The notes below the pieces were generated by a model. That model was not told the origin of the DNA. It did not search any database and saw nothing but the letters and a program-made list of their open reading frames with translations. Below are positions 16,562 to 25,159 of a stretch of 64,000 nucleotides of DNA, one piece after another; within the stretch, counting starts at the first letter, position 1, and each line of letters begins with the position of its first letter. The position numbers and the translations under genes are program-made. Source of the stretch: Polaribacter dokdonensis (GTDB taxonomy: Bacteria; Bacteroidota; Bacteroidia; Flavobacteriales; Flavobacteriaceae); NCBI RefSeq assembly GCF_024362345.1, contig NZ_CP101505.1, positions 640,001 through 704,000 on the forward strand. The letters run 5' to 3'.

Positions 16562-17794
16562 TTAGTCTGCTCTTAGTGCTACAATTGGTTTAATATTTGC
16601 TGCTTTTTTTGCAGGTATATAACTTGCTATTAATCCTGATAGAATTAATACTATAGTTGCTCCAATAACAATACCTGTACTTACACTTGGATCTTTAATA
16701 AAGTAATCTTCTTCTAGACTATTACCAATTAAACTTAATAGATATGTACCAAAAGATAATCCTAAATAACCTGCTAGTGTGGTTATTAAAACTGTTTCTT
16801 GAACAACAATACCTACAATAGATGATGGTTTTGCCCCTAAAGCTTTACGAATACCAAACTCTTTGGTTCTTTCTTTTATTACAAAAATCATAATGTTAGA
16901 AATACCTATGATACCTGCAACCAAAGTTCCTGAACCTACTAATATTACAATAGCATATAAAATACCCATAAACTGCCCAACACCTTTATTGGCTTCTGCC
17001 ATGTTTTGAACAGAAAGTGCACTTTGATCATCTGGATGAATATTCATTTTATTCCTTAAATCACGCTCCATTTGATTTCCAAAAGCAACAGCTGCATCTA
17101 AACTTAATTTAGGGTCATAACCTAAAGCAATCTGACTGATATAGTCATTATTACCATAAATCATTTGTGCTGTACTTAAAGGAATAAACGCTTTACGCTC
17201 TTCATTATCTCCTCCTTCATCAGAAAAAATTCCAATAATTAAATAAGAACTTCCGTTAACATTTAAACGTTTTCCTAAAGCAGGTTTTTGACCAAATAAA
17301 TCTTCTTTAATTAATCTACCAATAACAATAACTTTAGATTTGTCTTTTATATCTCTTTCATTAACATATCTACCTTCATTAATAATTGTTTTCTCTAAAA
17401 ATTGATGATCTGGATTAATAGCCATAACACTATAGTTACTGGCTTCATTTTTATATTTTAAGGTAAAGTTTTTATAGATTCTAGATGATTTATACTGAAT
17501 CTTATTTCCATATTCATCATTTATATAATTGTAATCACTATTCCTTAACTGAATAGTTCTACCAGTTTGTAATCCTTTATAAGGTTTTGATGTTTTCCAA
17601 ACTCTTACAAACATGGCATTTTGTGCATCATCTGCAAATGCATCTGTAAAAGTGTTACTTAAACCACTAACAATACCAAAAAGTAAGGTGAATAATAAAA
17701 TTGCAAAAGCAACTGTAAAACCAGACATTACAGAACGTAATCTGTTTTTATTGATACTTTGAAAAATTTCTCTCCATCTATCTAAATCAAACAT
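16562..17794 (-). CDS. MacB-like ABC transporter permease (first)
   Basis: 410 residues with the same layout as its downstream neighbour: N-terminal helix, periplasmic MacB_PCD-type domain, three C-terminal helices, and KERTKEFGIRKALGAKPSSI as the conserved cytoplasmic coupling segment. The two permeases differ clearly in sequence, so this is an old pair forming a heterodimer and not a recent duplication. Spacing to the ATPase gene is 2 bases, implying translational coupling. Confidence 0.92.
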   Translation of the reverse strand: MFDLDRWREIFQSINKNRLRSVMSGFTVAFAILLFTLLFGIVSGLSNTFTDAFADDAQNAMFVRVWKTSKPYKGLQTGRTIQLRNSDYNYINDEYGNKIQYKSSRIYKNFTLKYKNEASNYSVMAINPDHQFLEKTIINEGRYVNERDIKDKSKVIVIGRLIKEDLFGQKPALGKRLNVNGSSYLIIGIFSDEGGDNEERKAFIPLSTAQMIYGNNDYISQIALGYDPKLSLDAAVAFGNQMERDLRNKMNIHPDDQSALSVQNMAEANKGVGQFMGILYAIVILVGSGTLVAGIIGISNIMIFVIKERTKEFGIRKALGAKPSSIVGIVVQETVLITTLAGYLGLSFGTYLLSLIGNSLEEDYFIKDPSVSTGIVIGATIVLILSGLIASYIPAKKAANIKPIVALRAD

Positions 17795-17796
17795 AA

Positions 17797-18489
17797 TTAG
17801 ACTGCTTTAGATGCTTTTGTGAATTCATCGCTAATAATTACCCCATCTTTTAAACGAACAATTCGTTTTGTCTGCTCTGCTACTTCTTCTTCGTGAGTAA
17901 TTACAAAAACAGTCATTCCTTCATCATTAATATCTTTTAATAAATCCATTACAGAATCTGTAGTTGTAGAATCTAATGCTCCAGTTGGCTCATCTGCTAA
18001 AACAACCTTTGGCTTAGTTACCAAAGCTCTTGCAATTGCAACACGTTGTTTCTGACCTCCAGAAAGTTCGTTTGGTAAATGGTTTGCCCAATCTTTTAAA
18101 CCAACTTTTTCTAAATAGTCTAAAGCAACTTGTAAACGTTCTTTTCTACCCATTCCTTTGTAGTATAAAGGTAGAGCTACATTTTCTAATGCTGTTTTAT
18201 ATGATATTAAATTAAATGATTGAAAAATAAATCCTAAAAATTTATTTCTTAAAAGCGCTGCTTTTTTCTCATTCATGTCTTTAATTAGCTGACCATTTAA
18301 ATAATAATCACCTTCATCATGAATGTCTAATAAACCTACAATGTTTAGTAATGTAGATTTACCTGAACCTGAAGAACCCATAATAGATACAAATTCGCCT
18401 TCTTTAATATGTAAATCAATACCTTTTAAAACGTGTAGAGAGTCTTTTCCTATTGGATAAGATTTGTGCAGTTTTTCTATTTTTATCAT
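17797..18489 (-). CDS. ABC transporter ATPase (LolD/MacB type)
   Basis: 230 residues, complete. Walker A GSSGSGKST at about residues 38-46, Q-loop FIFQSFNLI, signature LSGGQKQRVAIARAL, Walker B VVLADEPTGALDS, and H-loop VITHEEEVA. This is the MacB/LolD/FtsE subclass that energises FtsX-fold permeases. First gene of the operon ATPase-permease-permease-adaptor. Upstream, at 18583-18609, lies a TGTAAC-N16-CGTC element of the same form as those before both ECF sigma genes in this window, so an ECF sigma factor probably controls the operon. Confidence 0.95.
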   Translation of the reverse strand: MIKIEKLHKSYPIGKDSLHVLKGIDLHIKEGEFVSIMGSSGSGKSTLLNIVGLLDIHDEGDYYLNGQLIKDMNEKKAALLRNKFLGFIFQSFNLISYKTALENVALPLYYKGMGRKERLQVALDYLEKVGLKDWANHLPNELSGGQKQRVAIARALVTKPKVVLADEPTGALDSTTTDSVMDLLKDINDEGMTVFVITHEEEVAEQTKRIVRLKDGVIISDEFTKASKAV

Positions 18490-18582
18490 GGGTTGGTTAA
18501 TTTTATACTAAAGTATTGAATGCTGTTAGAAGCTCTTATTAATTTTTTGTTAAAAGCCTTCTTCTAGAACAATACAACCATA

Positions 18583-18609
18583 AGACGTGTCAGGATAAAT
18601 TATGTTACA
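18583..18609 (-). promoter_or_regulatory. ECF-type promoter of the MacAB-like operon
   Basis: On the minus strand TGTAAC (18609-18604), 16 bases, then CGTCT (18587-18583), pointing at the ATPase start at 18489. Motif and spacing are the same as upstream of both sigma-factor genes (25712-25739, 47028-47054) and the DUF4870 gene (58244-58269). An AAC -35 and CGT -10 are typical of ECF sigma promoters. No TAnnTTTG housekeeping box is seen here. Confidence 0.72.
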
Positions 18610-18682
18610 AAAAAATGCCAAAAAAATTTAAAATTTTATAAAAACCGCTCATAGAAAGAAACTTAAGAAATACATAATATTT

Positions 18683-18695
18683 TGCTAAATTAGCA
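18683..18695. promoter_or_regulatory. Small palindrome upstream of the DCC-protein gene
   Basis: TGCTAA-A-TTAGCA, a perfect 6-bp inverted repeat around one base, ending 18 bases before the start codon at 18713. It resembles the half-sites of the inverted repeat at 5635-5655. It may be an operator, or chance in AT-rich DNA. Confidence 0.3.
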
Positions 18696-18712
18696 GATAA
18701 TCAAAATAGAAC

Positions 18713-19126
18713 ATGATTAATATCCCTAAGAATAAAAAATTAGTACTGTTTGACGGTATTTGCAATCTTTGCAACTCTGCAGTATTAACTATAATTAAGC
18801 ACGATAAGAAAAACGTATTTCTTTTTGCTGCTTTAGATTCTGATACAGGAAAACAAGTTACCCAACATTTACATATTGATGTTCGTAAAATAGATTCTAT
18901 CATTTTGTATGAACCTAATGTTTCTTATGAAATAAAATCTACTGCAGCTTTAAAAATTGCAAAAGATTTTGGTGGAATTTGGTGGCTAACACAGGTGTTT
19001 TTTGTGCTACCTGAAAGCATTAGGAATTATGTTTATGATTTTATAGCCAAAAACAGGTACAAATGGTTTGGTAAAAAAGACCAATGTATGTTACCCAATA
19101 CAGAATTGAAAGCAAAATTTATTTAG
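18713..19126 (+). CDS. DCC-family thiol-disulfide oxidoreductase-like protein (DUF393)
   Basis: A 137-residue protein with the family hallmark DGxCNLC: D14, C17 and C20 in FDGICNLCNSAV. This is a thioredoxin-like CxxC right after the first strand. YKWFGKKDQC near the end is also conserved in this family. Reaction unproven; a redox role is inferred from the CxxC pair. It heads a tight operon with a small membrane protein (21-base gap), a HAD hydrolase (no gap) and an alpha/beta hydrolase (4-base overlap). Confidence 0.9.
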   Translation: MINIPKNKKLVLFDGICNLCNSAVLTIIKHDKKNVFLFAALDSDTGKQVTQHLHIDVRKIDSIILYEPNVSYEIKSTAALKIAKDFGGIWWLTQVFFVLPESIRNYVYDFIAKNRYKWFGKKDQCMLPNTELKAKFI

Positions 19127-19147
19127 AATAAAACTTCCCCCCTAAAA

Positions 19148-19462
19148 ATGAAACGATTAAATTTTAAAACCGATATTAAATTTAAATTCAGCATTGTAAT
19201 TATTTCTTTATTGATGTTGATTTTAGTACTAAGTTCTCAGTTTACAGACAAAAACTTTTATATTGTTACAACAGTCATAGGAGTATTATCATTAATTGCC
19301 ATTATAATTTCAGTAATTGGTCTTTTAAGATCTATCAAGAATTTAAAACAACCTACTTCTAAGAGAAGAATTGCCTCAATAATTGTGATTGCGTTTGTAA
19401 CCTGTTTATTTTTTTACTTAATTGTAGCCAATATAATTGAAGTCTTAAAACACGTAACCTAA
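19148..19462 (+). CDS. Three-helix membrane protein, function unknown
   Basis: 104 residues with hydrophobic stretches at about 14-30, 38-60 and 77-98, a short basic loop (RSIKNLKQPTSKRRI) and a basic N-terminus. I do not recognise the family. Its stop codon directly abuts the ATG of the HAD hydrolase, so it is co-translated with it; conservation of this order in other genomes would be the only clue to function. Confidence 0.65.
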   Translation: MKRLNFKTDIKFKFSIVIISLLMLILVLSSQFTDKNFYIVTTVIGVLSLIAIIISVIGLLRSIKNLKQPTSKRRIASIIVIAFVTCLFFYLIVANIIEVLKHVT

Positions 19463-20122
19463 ATGAATATACCCAAAGAAATTAAATGTGTAATTTTTGA
19501 TATGGATGGAGTAATCATTGACTCTGAAGAGATTCATAAAAAGGCATATTATGAAACATTTAATTCGATTGGCGTAAACGTTTCAGACGAATTGTATAAA
19601 ACCTTAACTGGTTCTTCTACCATAAACGCTTTTCAAAAATTAGTACAACATTTTAAACTAAATCTAAATCCAGAGGATTTGGTTTTAGAGAAAAGAAAGC
19701 GCTATGTAAATTTCTTTGAAAATGATCCTACTCTTCATTTAGTAAATGGTGTCGAAAATTTAATTAAACATTTATACAAGGAACAAATTACATTAGTATT
19801 AGCTTCATCTTCTGCAATGATCAATATTGATAGAGTTTTTACAAGATTTCATCTTCATCAATATTTTAAGGCAAAAATTAGTGGTGCAGATTTAAAGGAA
19901 TCTAAACCAAATCCTGAAATATTTGAAAAGGCAGCCATTTTAAGCGAAGTTGCTAAAGAACATTGTATCATAATAGAAGATTCTGATAATGGTATAAAAG
20001 CCGCAAATGATGCTGGTATTTTTGTAGTAGGTTATCAAAACCCAATGGCTGAAGACCAAACCTTAGAAAATGCAAATCTTATTACAGATAGTTTTTCAAC
20101 TTTGAAATCTGAATTATTTTGA
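19463..20122 (+). CDS. HAD-family hydrolase, beta-phosphoglucomutase-like
   Basis: 219 residues with all four HAD motifs: nucleophile D13 and acid D15 in VIFDMDGVIIDS, motif II LASSSA, motif III Lys in LKESKPNPEIF, and motif IV IIEDSDNGIKAA. The helical cap between motifs I and II is the C1 type of the beta-phosphoglucomutase/phosphatase group. It acts in the cytoplasm on a sugar phosphate or similar small molecule; whether phosphatase or mutase cannot be told. The stop codon overlaps the TTG start of the next gene. Confidence 0.92.
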   Translation: MNIPKEIKCVIFDMDGVIIDSEEIHKKAYYETFNSIGVNVSDELYKTLTGSSTINAFQKLVQHFKLNLNPEDLVLEKRKRYVNFFENDPTLHLVNGVENLIKHLYKEQITLVLASSSAMINIDRVFTRFHLHQYFKAKISGADLKESKPNPEIFEKAAILSEVAKEHCIIIEDSDNGIKAANDAGIFVVGYQNPMAEDQTLENANLITDSFSTLKSELF

Positions 20123-20970
20123 TAGAAGAATTAATCCATCTTACCACTGATGATTCTGAAACGATTGCACTTTGGAAAATTACAAGCAATAAAACTACAG
20201 ACAAGCATCTCTTTCTAATTCATGGTACATTTTCGGATAAAGAAATCTTTAACGGTTTTACAGATTATTTTTTAAATTTAGGTTACACTTGTTGGCTTTT
20301 AGAATGGAGAAATCATGGAGAAAGTAAAAAGGTAAACCAAAAATTCAGGTTTGAAGCTATAGGTAAACATGATGTAAAAACTGCTTTTAAGTATTTAATT
20401 GATAAAGAACAAATTACAAATTTACATTGTGCAGCTCACAGTGGAGGAGGAATTTCTATCACGATTTGTTTAATTTATAACCCTGAATTTAAAAAACGTA
20501 TTAAGAGCATCTCTTTATTTGGTGTACAAGCCTTTGGTGCAAATATTAGCACAAAACAGAATATAAAACTAAGAGGAGCCAAACTTATATGTAAGCTAAT
20601 TGGTAAAGTACCTGCAAAATTTGCGGGTTCTAAAAACTACGATGAAACTTATTTTACCATGCACCAGTGGTTTGATTGGAATATTCAAAGAAGGTTTACA
20701 GATAGCTCTCAATTTGATTATGAATCAAGAATGAAAGAAATTCGAATACCAATCATTTCTTTCTGTGCAAAAGGCGATGATTTTATTGCGCCAAAAGAAG
20801 GCTGTCAGTTATATTTAGATGCCTTTAAAAACCCAAAAAACAAGTTGGTGTATTGTGCTGTAGAACTAGGTAACTTAGAGGATTATAATCATAGTAGAAT
20901 ATTAAAATCTAAAAATTCTAAAAAAGAAATATGGCCACAAGCAGAAAAATGGATGTCAAAAAATTCTTAA
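20119..20970 (+). CDS. Alpha/beta hydrolase, TTG start
   Basis: 283 residues of alpha/beta-hydrolase fold: oxyanion HGTF (residues 35-38), nucleophile S108 in AAHSGGG (Ala replaces the first Gly of GxSxG), acid in AKGDDFIAP, and a late His in EDYNHSRIL. No ATG lies near the N-terminus. TTG at 20119 overlaps the HAD stop codon (TTGA), and an in-frame stop lies just upstream at 20110, so TTG (or ATT at 20113/20116) must be used, with translational coupling. Substrate unknown; probably a lipase/esterase-like enzyme in the cytoplasm. Confidence 0.85.
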   Translation: MIEELIHLTTDDSETIALWKITSNKTTDKHLFLIHGTFSDKEIFNGFTDYFLNLGYTCWLLEWRNHGESKKVNQKFRFEAIGKHDVKTAFKYLIDKEQITNLHCAAHSGGGISITICLIYNPEFKKRIKSISLFGVQAFGANISTKQNIKLRGAKLICKLIGKVPAKFAGSKNYDETYFTMHQWFDWNIQRRFTDSSQFDYESRMKEIRIPIISFCAKGDDFIAPKEGCQLYLDAFKNPKNKLVYCAVELGNLEDYNHSRILKSKNSKKEIWPQAEKWMSKNS

Positions 20971-20974
20971 ACGC

Positions 20975-23413
20975 TTACAATAGTTTAGACATTGCAGTTT
21001 TTATGATTTCTATATTTCTTAAATAATTAGATTTACTTTCTTTCTTTTGCTGATCAATCATTTTACGCATTAGATTAATCATCACTTTATCAAAATTAAA
21101 ACCTGTGTATTGTTTACCTTTTACAACCATATCATCTACTAAATTCTGAATAGCCTCTGAATTATTACTAACAGCTATTTGATCAAAAGCTTTCTGATAT
21201 AACACTTTGGTTGCATCATCATTAGCCAAGAACATTCCAGAAACCACACTTTTTGCAACAAAAGGCAATTCTGATTCGTCTTTTGCCTCAATAAAGATCC
21301 TAGTTAAAGGTGTTGCTAAAATTTTACGAACTTCATCTGGTAATTCTTTAGATTTTTGAATGGCCAAAGGTTGATCTATATAATACATAGACACTAAAGC
21401 TTTACCTAATACAGAATACGATTTGCTTTGTAAAGCTTTTTCGAAAATTGGCTTTAACTCTGGGTCTGTTAACTTACCTAATGTACTTAGAGCTTCTGCT
21501 TGTACTAAGGTTTTATCGTCATTATTAGCCATTCTCATAATTTTACGAATAGCGTCTTTTTTAGAAAATTTGTTAATTAAATCTATCTGCTGTAAAGCCA
21601 ATATTCTAATTTTATAAGCATCATCATCTAAGGCATCAACAATAGCATTAAATGCATTTTTATCATCTTGTTTAGAAGCTACTTGAAACAATGCTTCTCT
21701 TCTATGAGCAAAATTATCTGCATTTTTCAGTTGAAAAATATATTCACTTAAAATCTTATTTTCATATAAATTACAAACCAAAATATTGTCTGCATTTACC
21801 TGAATTAAATTGGGTTGCCTGTTATAAGGGAAGGTAAAAGATGCATCATTCGATTCTACAAACACTGTATGTCTTGTTCTTTTAGTGCCTTCAAAAATAT
21901 CAATAGCAAAAGGAAATTTAAATGTTTCTGATTGTAATTGAGAAATGTTTACAGTAACCGTTTTTCTTAAAGTATTGTAATCGTAAGAGATTTCGATATT
22001 AGGATGGTTTGCTCCAAAATACCACTGATTAAAAAACCAATTTAAATCTTGACCTGTAATTTCTTCAAAGATTAAACGTAATTGGTGTACTTCTGCAGTA
22101 TCATATTTATATGTTTCTAAATACGTTTTTAGTCCTTGAAAAAATGCATCATCACCTAAATAAGTTCTAAGCATGTGTAAAATTGCTCCACCTTTATTAT
22201 AACTCACTAAATCAAATAATTCTTCTCTTTCATCATATGAAAAACGAACTAAACTTTTATCTTGATTTTGGCCATTTTTATAGGCTTCTACTTGCTCATA
22301 ATAATGCATTTCAGCATCAGTTTTACCATATTTATGTGCTCTCCATAAATACTCTCCATAATTGGCAAAAGACTCATTTAACGTTAAGTTAGACCAGCTT
22401 TCTGAGGTTACTAAATTTCCAAACCAATGATGAAAAATTTCGTGAGCTATTGTATTTTCTTGTAAGTTATTATCTATTAATTGTCCTGGTTTTTGGTAAG
22501 CTTGCTCACCATGAACAACTGCAGTTGTATTTTCCATTGCTCCAGAAACATAATCTCTAACTACAATTTGGCTGTATTTATCCCAAGGATAATCTACACC
22601 TAACTTTTCTGAGAAGAACCCAATCATTTCTGGTGTTAATCCAAAAATATCTTTAGCATAAGATGCATATTCTTTCTCAACATAATAATTTACAGGAATA
22701 TTTTTGTAATTATCTTTAATAACTGCAAATTCTCCTATACCCATAAAGGCTAAATAAGGAGCATGTTTTTTATCTTGTTTCCAGTAATCTGTTCTATTAT
22801 TACCTTTTGTAGTTTGGTTTACCAATGTTCCATTAGATAGTGTTATATATTTATTAGGCACTGTAATAAATAGTTCTTGGGTCATTTTTTGATTTGGAGC
22901 ATCTATTGTAGGAAACCAAGCTGAATTGGCTTGTGTTTCTCCTTGTGTCCAAATTTGTATTGGCTTTGTAGCATCTTTGCCATCAGCATTTATAAAATAC
23001 AAACCTTTTGCATCTGTAATGGCTTTACTACCTTCATCTTTTACTTTTTCTGGCCTGGCTGTATATTTTATATAAATGGTAAATTCTTCCTTTTTCGTAT
23101 ATGTTTTTGGCAATTCTATTTCTAAAACATACTCATTATAATTATAAGAAAGTATTTTGTTATTTAAAGATACTTCATGAATAAGCATTGCATTTGCATC
23201 TAGAGCTATTTTATTGGTTGCATAAAAATGAGGTTTAGCTGTTATCCATGCTTCACCATTCATAGTTTTATCATCAAAATTAAAATCTACGCTTAATTTT
23301 GTGTGAATAAGATTGTGCTTTTTTTCTTTCTCTGCTCTGTAAGTTGTGCTTTGAGCTAAAATTGATACACTAAATAGTAAGAGATTTAAAAGAAATATAT
23401 TGCGAAACTTCAT
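20975..23413 (-). CDS. M1-family zinc aminopeptidase, exported
   Basis: 812 residues from ATG 23413 (MKFRNIFLLN); another ATG at 23422 would add three residues. Signal peptide ending ILAQ at about residue 20. N-terminal beta domain, then the exopeptidase motif GAMEN, and zinc site H324-E325-I-F-H328 with the third ligand E347 in NESFANYGE. A C-terminal helical repeat region runs from about residue 550. It removes N-terminal residues from peptides in the periplasm or at the surface. It converges on the alpha/beta hydrolase with 4 bases between stops. A TATTTTTG -7 box lies at 23443-23436 (minus), just upstream. Confidence 0.93.
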   Translation of the reverse strand: MKFRNIFLLNLLLFSVSILAQSTTYRAEKEKKHNLIHTKLSVDFNFDDKTMNGEAWITAKPHFYATNKIALDANAMLIHEVSLNNKILSYNYNEYVLEIELPKTYTKKEEFTIYIKYTARPEKVKDEGSKAITDAKGLYFINADGKDATKPIQIWTQGETQANSAWFPTIDAPNQKMTQELFITVPNKYITLSNGTLVNQTTKGNNRTDYWKQDKKHAPYLAFMGIGEFAVIKDNYKNIPVNYYVEKEYASYAKDIFGLTPEMIGFFSEKLGVDYPWDKYSQIVVRDYVSGAMENTTAVVHGEQAYQKPGQLIDNNLQENTIAHEIFHHWFGNLVTSESWSNLTLNESFANYGEYLWRAHKYGKTDAEMHYYEQVEAYKNGQNQDKSLVRFSYDEREELFDLVSYNKGGAILHMLRTYLGDDAFFQGLKTYLETYKYDTAEVHQLRLIFEEITGQDLNWFFNQWYFGANHPNIEISYDYNTLRKTVTVNISQLQSETFKFPFAIDIFEGTKRTRHTVFVESNDASFTFPYNRQPNLIQVNADNILVCNLYENKILSEYIFQLKNADNFAHRREALFQVASKQDDKNAFNAIVDALDDDAYKIRILALQQIDLINKFSKKDAIRKIMRMANNDDKTLVQAEALSTLGKLTDPELKPIFEKALQSKSYSVLGKALVSMYYIDQPLAIQKSKELPDEVRKILATPLTRIFIEAKDESELPFVAKSVVSGMFLANDDATKVLYQKAFDQIAVSNNSEAIQNLVDDMVVKGKQYTGFNFDKVMINLMRKMIDQQKKESKSNYLRNIEIIKTAMSKLL

Positions 23414-23505
23414 AAATGTCATTTTCTTGGAACTTCAAAAATAGTAAAACTGTTTGTAGAAGCTGTTAATGCTCAGTTAAATTCAATAAGTATACCAAAA
23501 AAAGA

Positions 23506-23538
23506 AGAGAGCCAAAATTCTAAAAATTTTGACTCTCT
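23506..23538 (-). terminator. Terminator of the sigma/DUF4252 operon
   Basis: A 14-bp stem with one mismatch (23506-23519 with 23525-23538), followed on the minus strand by a T-rich run (complement of the A-tract before 23506). It ends the leftward operon 25655-23569. Confidence 0.85.
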
Positions 23539-23568
23539 TACTTTATTAAGTTTTGGGGGAAAACTAAA

Positions 23569-24108
23569 TTAATTCGCGTTAAAAATGTTACCTAAATTTC
23601 CAAGGCTATTTTCATCCATTTCTACACTACTCAACATTTTTACAATTTTAGAAGGATCCATATCATCACCTAACAAACGTACAACTCCTACTCCATTTTG
23701 GTCTCCATAACCAAAAGCTACTATTTCATCTATTGCTTCTGTTTTACCAGAATAAAAAACAGATACATTCATACCTTTTAATTTCATAGCCATTAAACTC
23801 TTATAGTCTTCATTGTCTTTAAAGATTTCTTTTAACTTGGCTTTTTCAGTTTCGTAAGATGTTTCGTTAGCTTCTGTTTTAGGTAAAAAAACAACGTTTA
23901 TTTTTTTTATGCTTTGCATAGTTTCTTTTACATCTTCAGACACATCTGCTTTTGGAGATAATACTGAACTTACTGGAATATCTCCTGTATAGAAACCTTC
24001 TTTACCACTAGTATCTACTAAATAGGTTTGTAAAGATTTATCATTTTTACAAGAACTTACTAGTAATACTACTAATAGAAAAGAAAATACTGTGGTTAAT
24101 TTTTTCAT
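23569..24108 (-). CDS. DUF4252 lipoprotein (distal copy)
   Basis: 179 residues. Lipoprotein signal peptide with lipobox LVSSC (Cys at residue 20), so anchored in the outer or inner membrane facing the periplasm. The remainder fits DUF4252, a Bacteroidota family of small alpha/beta proteins (KINVVFLPKTEAN, LLGDDMDPSKIVKML). Function unknown. It is the last gene of the sigma-factor operon, separated from its DUF4252 neighbour by a hairpin at 24129-24152, so it may be made in smaller amounts. Presence with an ECF sigma factor suggests a role in envelope stress sensing or response (inference). Confidence 0.87.
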   Translation of the reverse strand: MKKLTTVFSFLLVVLLVSSCKNDKSLQTYLVDTSGKEGFYTGDIPVSSVLSPKADVSEDVKETMQSIKKINVVFLPKTEANETSYETEKAKLKEIFKDNEDYKSLMAMKLKGMNVSVFYSGKTEAIDEIVAFGYGDQNGVGVVRLLGDDMDPSKIVKMLSSVEMDENSLGNLGNIFNAN

Positions 24109-24128
24109 TTGAATATTTTTAAATTAAA

Positions 24129-24152
24129 AAGTTGGGCTTTTAAACCCAACTT
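24129..24152 (-). terminator. Internal terminator or attenuator
   Basis: AAGTTGGG (24129-24136) and CCCAACTT (24145-24152) form an 8-bp stem, followed on the minus strand by five Ts. It lies between the two DUF4252 genes and may reduce transcription of the distal one. Confidence 0.6.
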
Positions 24153-24164
24153 ATATGATTGTGT

Positions 24165-24683
24165 TTACTTGTTTTCCTTTACAATTTTATCTGTATAAGC
24201 AGACATTTTATTAATGTCTATGTTACCTGTTAAAGATAAAACCATAGCTTCAGACATTCCATTTGTTTTCTTATCTATACCTTTTACAAACATAAGAACT
24301 TCACTTACAAAATCTTTATTCTTAGTTGCCTTTACGTATATTTTAATTCTAGAATCATCTTCTTTAATACGCATTAACTGTGTAAGATTAGAATTTTTGA
24401 TTGCTGAATTTACCATAGTTTCCATTTTATTTGCAATTGATAAATTATCTGTAGAGAACATTTTAAATTCTTTCAATTCATTTAACATTTCAAAGGCTTC
24501 CATAACATCATTACCTTCTACTTTTGCATCTTTTGGTTTAAACTTATTTAACAACTCAAAAGCGTCTTTGGTTACAACAACCATATCTACATCATCTAAA
24601 TTTTCTAAACTATCAAAGATAGATTGTGCATTAGAAAACATTGGTGCTAATACAAATGCTATTAATATTATTATTTTTTTCAT
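24165..24683 (-). CDS. DUF4252 protein (proximal copy)
   Basis: 172 residues with a cleavable signal peptide (ends SNAQ at about residue 20) in place of the lipobox of its sister gene, so probably soluble periplasmic. The rest fits DUF4252: LLNKFKPKDAKVEGND, MLNELKEFKMFSTDN, LMRIKEDDSRIKIYVK. The two copies differ strongly in sequence. Third gene of the sigma operon, 41 bases after the membrane partner. Function unknown. Confidence 0.85.
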   Translation of the reverse strand: MKKIIILIAFVLAPMFSNAQSIFDSLENLDDVDMVVVTKDAFELLNKFKPKDAKVEGNDVMEAFEMLNELKEFKMFSTDNLSIANKMETMVNSAIKNSNLTQLMRIKEDDSRIKIYVKATKNKDFVSEVLMFVKGIDKKTNGMSEAMVLSLTGNIDINKMSAYTDKIVKENK

Positions 24684-24724
24684 AATTTCTGTGTTTACTT
24701 GGTTTTATTAATTTATTACTTGGT

Positions 24725-25159
24725 TTATTTTAATACTTTTTTTACTGCAGTTCCATGCTTATAAAATTGATCTAAAGCTTGTTCTCCTTTTTTAAGATTG
24801 TTAGATAATAACGTTAAACCTTTATTAACTTGAGCATAAATTTTTTCTGCTTTTTTCCTTTCTTGGTATTCTTTGTATTCTTGTTGGCCAAGAAATACAC
24901 TAAATAATAACATAAAAGATGCTGCTACAGACAACCATTTAAAGTTCATCTTCTTAGATTTCTTAGGTTCTAACTTTAAGGTTTTGGTATAAGTATCTTC
25001 TTTTACAGCAGTAAAATATGTAAACATATACGCATACTCTTGCAAATGTGGTGCAACATTACCTTCTGTAAAATAAGCTCTTAAGGTTTGCTCTTCTTGC
25101 AATGTAGTTTCTGCATTTTCATACTTTTCTACTAATTTTTCTATGTTAGCTAACTCCAT
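24725..25159 (-). CDS. Membrane partner of ECF sigma factor (anti-sigma-like)
   Basis: 144 residues: cytoplasmic helical N-terminus (about 1-70), one membrane helix (KWLSVAASFMLLFSVFLG, about 76-93) and a charged periplasmic helical tail. The topology and its position right after an ECF sigma gene (14-base overlap) are those of an anti-sigma factor, although no zinc-binding ASD signature (HxxxCxxC) is visible. Its membrane helix shares KWLSVAAS with the protein at 45892-46467, which has the same position in the second sigma cassette; the two are probably paralogues. Confidence 0.7.
   Translation of the reverse strand: MELANIEKLVEKYENAETTLQEEQTLRAYFTEGNVAPHLQEYAYMFTYFTAVKEDTYTKTLKLEPKKSKKMNFKWLSVAASFMLLFSVFLGQQEYKEYQERKKAEKIYAQVNKGLTLLSNNLKKGEQALDQFYKHGTAVKKVLK

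Noticed and set aside
24214..24711. Open frame of 165 codons on the plus strand
   Set aside because: Antisense to the DUF4252 gene with a good signal peptide; hydrophobic low-complexity translation only.
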